This document shows positions 63,965 to 64,000 of a stretch of 64,000 bases of DNA, piece after piece (within the stretch, counting starts at the first letter, position 1; each line of letters starts with the position of its first letter). The DNA is from Hydrogeniiclostridium mannosilyticum. Its GTDB lineage: Bacteria > Bacillota > Clostridia > Oscillospirales > Acutalibacteraceae. The position numbers were made by a program, and so were the translations under genes. The stretch is taken from the NCBI RefSeq assembly GCF_003268275.1, contig NZ_QLYR01000003.1, positions 62,001 through 126,000 on the forward strand. Direction: 5' to 3'. A model generated the notes under the pieces. That model searched no databases. It had not been told where the DNA came from and was given only the letters and a program-made list of their open reading frames with translations.

Positions 63965-64000
63965 GTGTTTCAAGTAAATGACACCGTTATGTACGGCAGC
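63965..64000 (+). CDS. CarD-like RNA-polymerase-binding regulator, first 12 codons
   Basis: A GTG at 63965 follows GGAGGG with 7 nt spacing and reads MFQVNDTVMYGS to the edge. This opening closely matches CarD/CdnL family proteins of Clostridia, which bind RNA polymerase and adjust promoter opening. Only the start is visible, so the family call rests on 12 residues. Confidence 0.7.
   Translation, partial: MFQVNDTVMYGS

Noticed and set aside
1-64000. CRISPR array or insertion sequence
   Set aside because: No regularly spaced repeats and no complete transposase were seen anywhere in the window.

Overview
The window looks like a chromosomal segment of a low-to-mid GC Gram-positive anaerobe of the Clostridia, most likely a gut member of the Oscillospiraceae/Ruminococcaceae. 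This is inferred from AGGAGG-type ribosome sites, TTGACA/TATAAT promoters with 17 bp spacing, U-tailed hairpin terminators, Firmicutes gene orders (tig-clpP-clpX-lon-engB; rplS-lepB-rbgA-rnhB-yraN; DUF512-der-plsY), and glycyl-radical and radical-SAM enzymes. No rRNA gene, complete insertion sequence or CRISPR array was seen.

Layout. 1-2.7 kb: the 5' part of a secreted repeat protein (minus strand, runs off the left edge), then a 215 bp segment bounded by inverted repeats and holding a sigma-A promoter that points away from that gene, then a tyrosine recombinase. This has the architecture of a phase-variable promoter inversion switch, read here in the OFF orientation. 2.8-10.8 kb: an L-fucose/fucoside regulon (fucU, aldo/keto reductase, a LacI regulator, GH29 and GH95 fucosidases) with three near-identical operators, followed by a GH43-type enzyme. 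11-14.4 kb: small regulators, a NifX-like protein with a Crp-like regulator, thioredoxin, and a two-gene small-protein operon. 14.5-28.1 kb: housekeeping genes (plsY, der, DUF512, rpmF, yceD, pgi, a D,D-carboxypeptidase, hisHF, mntP, a WYL regulator, cca, a glycosyltransferase). 28.2-31 kb: small and membrane proteins of unknown role.

31-36.8 kb: a cobalamin riboswitch with a terminator stands in front of a glycyl-radical diol dehydratase (glycerol/1,2-propanediol type) and its activase. This is a B12-independent enzyme apparently switched on when B12 is scarce. A uroporphyrinogen-decarboxylase-like protein lies just beyond. 1,2-Propanediol is the usual anaerobic end product of L-fucose, so this locus may continue the pathway begun by the fucosidases. 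37-40.5 kb: a lone 1110-residue six-hairpin glycosidase with its own LacI-like operator. 41-42 kb: a frameshifted acetyltransferase and five tRNA genes (transcribed Val-Asp-Phe-Gly-Cys).

42-59.5 kb: a dense minus-strand core block covering protein quality control (hslO, lon, clpX, clpP, tig), ribosome assembly (engB, rbgA, rplS), threonine synthase, RNase HII, signal peptidase and a radical-SAM pair, with a candidate structured RNA ahead of that pair. 59.7-63.5 kb: a heterodimeric ABC exporter. The right edge cuts the first 12 codons of a CarD-like regulator.
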